Origin: an uncultured Bacteroidota bacterium
GTDB taxonomy: Bacteria; Bacteroidota; Bacteroidia; Chitinophagales; Chitinophagaceae
Direction: 5' to 3'
Length of the DNA: 8,296 nt
Assembly (NCBI GenBank): GCA_903906615.1
Contig: CAIVKT010000532.1
Coordinates: forward strand, 1 to 8,296
Shown one piece after another: positions 5,324 to 8,296 of this stretch. The notes beneath the pieces were generated by a model. It was not told the origin of the DNA and searched no databases. It was given only the letters and a program-made list of their open reading frames with translations. Positions within the stretch are counted from its first letter, which is position 1. Every line of letters starts with the position of its first letter. The position numbers were made by a program, and so were the translations under genes.

Positions 5324-7720
5324 CTATTCGGCCATCATTTGCTCAATTACTTTGGAGATACTCTCCGCATTTGGTTTGGAGAAGTAATCGCCATCGGTAG
5401 AGTATGCGGGGCGATGCGCATTGGCGGATATGGTACGTGGCGTTACATCCAGCCACCTAAAACCACCCTGTATCTCCATCACGTGCTGGAACATATAGGC
5501 GGTAGCGCCGCCGGGCACGTCCTCATCTATAAACACTATGCGGTTGGTCTTTTTCAAAGACTCAACAATAGTATGGTTCACATCGAATGGAAGCAGCGTG
5601 CGCACATCTATGATCTCGCAGCTGATGCCTTGCGGGGCGAGGTAGTTATTCACAGCCTCATCTATCACGCGGAGCGTAGAACCGTAAGACACAATGGTAA
5701 TATCTGTACCCTCCTTCACCACCTCAGGTATACCGAAGGGAACGGTGAAATCGCCGAGGTTGGTAGGCAGTTTTTCTTTAAGCCTGTAACCATTGAGGCA
5801 CTCGATCACCAGGCCCGGCTCATCGCTGCGCAGGAGGGTGTTGTACATACCGGCTGCCTGCGTCATATTGCGTGGCACGCATACATACATACCCCGAATG
5901 GAATTGAGTATCATGCCTATGGGCGAGCCGCTGTGCCACAAGCCTTCCAATCGATGACCACGGGTGCGTACTATAAGAGGACATTTCTGCCCACCGCGGG
6001 TGCGGTATTGCAAGGTGGCCACATCATCACTTAAAGGTTGCAGGCCATACAGCAGGTAGTCGAGGTATTGTATCTCGGCGATAGGGCGCAGGCCACGCAT
6101 AGCCATACCCATACCCTGCCCTATGATGGTCGCCTCGCGGATACCGGTATCAGTGATACGAAGCGGGCCATACTTATCCTGCAGGCCGGCAAAGCCCTGG
6201 TTCACATCGCCTATCTTGCCCACGTCTTCGCCAAAGGCAAATACAGCGGGGTTGTTGGCAAATGTGTAATCGAAGTATTTGTTGAGCACTTCAAAGCCAT
6301 TGAGCACGGGTGCGTCTTCAGCATATACAACCGGCACCTCGGGTATCTTCATCGCATTGAAGCGCGACTCTGAGTGCAGGTGCGAGGAGTACTTTTCTTT
6401 ATTATCGGACTGTATGTAATCGTAGTAGTTGCGCAGCGTACGTGTGGCTTCGCCGGTTGCGGGGCAAAGGGCCAGCACCTTGCCTACTACCTGCATCACA
6501 TCTTTGCGTATAGGCTCTTTAATGGCATTCAGTTCTTTTACCAACTGTGCTATGCGCTCGCCATGCTCGCCTGCTTCATACACCACTTGTCCGCAAAGGG
6601 TGGTAGCTTGTTGTATTTGCTCCTTCACAGGGGCCAGAAAATCTTCCCATGCCCCCTGCCTTGCAGTTTTGGCCTCGTTGCGGGATTCTTCCTCCAGCTC
6701 AGACAATTCTTCTTCGGAGGCTATTTTATTCTCCAGGATGAATTGCTTCATCTTGACGATGCAATCCCATTCTTTCTCCCACTCCAGGCGTTCCTTGCTT
6801 TTATAGCGCTCATGCGAGCCTGATGTGGAGTGGCCCTGCGGCTGTGTTACCTCCTGCACATGAAAGATGGCAGGTATCTGTGTTTCGCGCACGCGGGCTA
6901 TGCCCTGTTGCACGGTTTGTACCAGGCTCGCATAATCCCATCCCTTTACGGTATAGATATTGATGCCGCCTTTTTTATCGTCCCACTGCATACCTGCAAG
7001 TGCATCTGAAATTGAATTTTTTGTGGTCTGGTACTTGCGGGGCACGGAGATACCGTAGCCATCGTCCCAAACGAAAATAGCAAGTGGCACTTGCAGCACA
7101 CCTGCCGCATTCACGGTTTCCCAGAAGAGCCCTTCGGAGGTGGCGGCATCACCTATGGTGCAGAACACCACCTCGTTACCTTTATTGGTAAATTTCTCAA
7201 AACCTGTTTGCAGTTCATCCACATTGCGGTACATCTTCGAGGCATAGGCGAGGCCGAGGGCTCGCACCATTTGCCCTGCTGTGGGCGATATATCGCTGCT
7301 TGATTGTGGTTCTTTAGTAAGGTCTTTCCAATCGCCATGCTCATCGAGCCAGCGGGTGCCATAGTGGCCATTCATCATACGGCCTGCCGATGCGGGTTCG
7401 TTTTCCACACTCATATCTGCATACAACTGCGCAAAGAACTTGCGGATATCGCTCATGCCGGTGGCGAACATAAGGGTCTGATCGCGGTAATAGCCGGAGC
7501 GAATATCGCCGGGTTTGAAGCATTTGGCTACAGCTATCTGTGCCAGCTCCTTGCCATCGCCAAAGATGCCGAATTTGGCCTTGCCGGTAAGCACCTCGCG
7601 GCGGCCTATAAGACTGGCCTCACGGCTGGCCACCGCAATACGGTAATCGTCCAGCACCCCTTGTTTGAACTCCTCAAATGACAACCTTACAGTTTTTGAT
7701 GACGCAGCAGTTACAGGCAT
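5324..7720 (-). CDS. 2-oxoacid dehydrogenase E1 component, fused alpha and beta subunits
   Basis: A 798-residue thiamine diphosphate enzyme, the E1 part of a 2-oxoacid dehydrogenase complex. It decarboxylates a 2-oxoacid and passes the acyl group to the lipoyl arm of E2 in the cytoplasm. Residues ~15-430 are the alpha part, with the ThDP/Mg motif from GDAATSEG (190-197) to WDDGYGIS (218-225) and the phosphorylation-loop-like GHSTS (296-300). Residues ~466-798 are the beta part: FGEDVG (496-501), the cofactor-contacting Glu in IREA (Glu529), and a transketolase C-terminal domain from about 665. Most bacteria encode alpha and beta separately; a fused form of this size is common in Bacteroidota. 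The closest named function is probably branched-chain (2-oxoisovalerate) dehydrogenase, which supplies iso-fatty acid primers, but pyruvate as substrate cannot be excluded. DD replaces the usual NN at the end of the ThDP motif, a variant I recall in this fused family. E2 and E3 are not nearby. The ATG at 7720 lies 27 bases from a good -7 box. Confidence 0.9.
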   Translation of the reverse strand: MPVTAASSKTVRLSFEEFKQGVLDDYRIAVASREASLIGRREVLTGKAKFGIFGDGKELAQIAVAKCFKPGDIRSGYYRDQTLMFATGMSDIRKFFAQLYADMSVENEPASAGRMMNGHYGTRWLDEHGDWKDLTKEPQSSSDISPTAGQMVRALGLAYASKMYRNVDELQTGFEKFTNKGNEVVFCTIGDAATSEGLFWETVNAAGVLQVPLAIFVWDDGYGISVPRKYQTTKNSISDALAGMQWDDKKGGINIYTVKGWDYASLVQTVQQGIARVRETQIPAIFHVQEVTQPQGHSTSGSHERYKSKERLEWEKEWDCIVKMKQFILENKIASEEELSELEEESRNEAKTARQGAWEDFLAPVKEQIQQATTLCGQVVYEAGEHGERIAQLVKELNAIKEPIRKDVMQVVGKVLALCPATGEATRTLRNYYDYIQSDNKEKYSSHLHSESRFNAMKIPEVPVVYAEDAPVLNGFEVLNKYFDYTFANNPAVFAFGEDVGKIGDVNQGFAGLQDKYGPLRITDTGIREATIIGQGMGMAMRGLRPIAEIQYLDYLLYGLQPLSDDVATLQYRTRGGQKCPLIVRTRGHRLEGLWHSGSPIGMILNSIRGMYVCVPRNMTQAAGMYNTLLRSDEPGLVIECLNGYRLKEKLPTNLGDFTVPFGIPEVVKEGTDITIVSYGSTLRVIDEAVNNYLAPQGISCEIIDVRTLLPFDVNHTIVESLKKTNRIVFIDEDVPGGATAYMFQHVMEIQGGFRWLDVTPRTISANAHRPAYSTDGDYFSKPNAESISKVIEQMMAE

Positions 7721-7747
7721 AGAAATAACAGTTAATACAGTAGCTTA

Positions 7748-7755
7748 CAAAGATA
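7748..7755 (-). promoter_or_regulatory. -7 promoter box of the E1 gene
   Basis: On the minus strand TATCTTTG is an exact match to the Bacteroidota -7 consensus TAnnTTTG, 27 bases upstream of the E1 ATG, giving a leader of roughly 20 bases. A clear -33 TTTG is missing; CTG 17 bases upstream is the nearest candidate. Confidence 0.5.
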
Positions 7756-7905
7756 GTGCTAAGCGGGAAAAACAGGAAATGAGAATTATAAATGAAAATG
7801 CGTTATTTATCCTCTAAAGACGAGCTGGTTTTTGCCTTTCTGTACTTATTGTGTTCATTTGCAAAAAAAATACGACCGGCTGCATAGTTACTAAAGTTTC
7901 ATTTT

Positions 7906-7971
7906 CATAAAGAATGGGATATAGAATAATAAAAATAGCAATAATCATGCTAATTCTATACGCTCTTTATG
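7906..7971. other. Nested three-stem hairpin after aat
   Basis: Three inverted repeats nest in the correct order. The outer stem is CATAAAGA (7906-7913) with TCTTTATG (7964-7971), 8 bp. The middle stem is TATAGAAT (7920-7927) with ATTCTATA (7953-7960), 8 bp. The inner stem is TAGCA (7936-7940) with TGCTA (7948-7952), 5 bp, closing a 7-base loop. The outer and middle stems are separated by a 6/3 internal loop, and the middle and inner stems by an 8-base bulge on one side. It begins 13 bases past the aat stop codon on the minus strand. It could be a 3' untranslated structure or terminator of aat, a small structured RNA, or a degenerate mobile-element end. There is no U-tract after it on the minus strand. 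The AT-rich composition raises the chance of coincidence. Confidence 0.5.
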
Positions 7972-7984
7972 CATAAAACACTTT

Positions 7985-8296
7985 TTAAATAGACCAAATG
8001 CTGATCATCTCTAAAAATTCGCCCCTTGTAACCATTTTAGCACCAAGGCTCTCTAAATGTGCCGTGTGCAACTGGCAATCTATGAGCTGTATCCCCTGAC
8101 CTGCCAACTGCTGTACCCATTGTATGAATGCAAACTTACTTGCATTGGGTTGCAGGCTGAACATGCTTTCGCCAAAGAATACCCGCCCCAATAACACACC
8201 GTAGAGCCCACCCACCAGCTTGCCATCCTGCCACGCTTCGGCGCTATGGGCATGGCCCATGCGGTGCAGTTGTGTATATGCGGCAATGATGTCATC
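7985..8296 (-). CDS. aat: Leucyl/phenylalanyl-tRNA-protein transferase, C-terminal part
   Basis: The last 103 residues of Aat; the gene continues beyond the right edge of the window. The enzyme transfers Leu or Phe from aminoacyl-tRNA to the N-terminal Lys or Arg of proteins, marking them for ClpS/ClpAP degradation (bacterial N-degron pathway). The visible part has the family's conserved run: AYTQLHRMGHAHSAEAW, then LVGGLYGV, FFGESMFS, NASKFAF, IDCQ and HLESLGA, ending with a short tail after RGEFLEMI. E. coli Aat is about 230 residues, so a little over half of the protein should lie outside. The Met encoded at 8258-8260 is internal, because the frame stays open with family-like sequence to the edge. 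The only minus-strand neighbour downstream is the E1 gene, 264 bp away with its own promoter box. Confidence 0.93.
   Translation of the reverse strand, partial: DDIIAAYTQLHRMGHAHSAEAWQDGKLVGGLYGVLLGRVFFGESMFSLQPNASKFAFIQWVQQLAGQGIQLIDCQLHTAHLESLGAKMVTRGEFLEMISIWSI

Noticed and set aside
5339..6823. A long plus-strand open frame opposite the E1 gene, interrupted by only two stops
   Set aside because: It is antisense to a strongly conserved enzyme gene. The translations are rich in His, Tyr and Cys with no recognisable domain. The openness follows from the codon usage of the E1 gene.
7814..7948. A 44-codon minus-strand frame with a hydrophobic start (MIIAIFIILY)
   Set aside because: Its first codons are the AT-rich arms of the nested hairpin, the remainder shows no pattern, and AT-rich gaps readily give hydrophobic short frames.

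Overview
The window reads as chromosomal DNA of a member of the Bacteroidota. The signs are a secreted peptidase ending in a type IX secretion (T9SS) type A sorting domain, a single-gene fusion of the alpha and beta subunits of a 2-oxoacid dehydrogenase E1, promoter-like TAnnTTTG boxes, few Shine-Dalgarno sites, and short palindromic intergenic repeats. A Chitinophagaceae-like lineage is my guess from the overall character of the proteins; no marker gene here settles it.

Layout, left to right. Bases 1-347 hold no convincing gene. A minus-strand block follows, in transcription order: a UPF0175 antitoxin-like protein (2074-1850), a 19-codon stub that looks like the surviving start of its PIN-domain toxin (1866-1807), a two-helix membrane protein of unknown function (1810-1226), and a lipoprotein zinc metallopeptidase (1097-348). 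Two tandem palindromic repeat units sit just in front of the lipoprotein gene. A divergent gap (2075-2304) carries a palindrome near the antitoxin start, a terminator-like hairpin, and a candidate promoter for the large plus-strand gene. That gene (2305-5250) encodes a 981-residue secreted M36 (fungalysin-type) metallopeptidase. A perfect 15-bp hairpin terminator separates it from the convergent minus-strand gene for the fused E1 alpha/beta subunit (7720-5324). A 264-bp AT-rich gap follows, with the E1 promoter box and a long three-part nested hairpin. The window ends inside aat, the leucyl/phenylalanyl-tRNA-protein transferase gene, of which only the 3' part is present.

The genes do not form one pathway. 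Two are unrelated housekeeping functions: E1 (oxidative decarboxylation of 2-oxoacids, probably branched-chain ones that feed iso-fatty acid synthesis) and Aat (N-degron tagging). The two metallopeptidases are both exported but lie on opposite strands and share no operon. The most informative small-scale signal is the antitoxin-toxin locus: the partner's start codon, its 17-base overlap with the antitoxin gene and the first beta strand with the catalytic-type Asp are still readable, after which the frame ends at the start codon of the next gene. I see no large undescribed system. The second-look items are this toxin stub, the repeat pair, the nested hairpin and the unusual third-ligand position in the lipoprotein peptidase.
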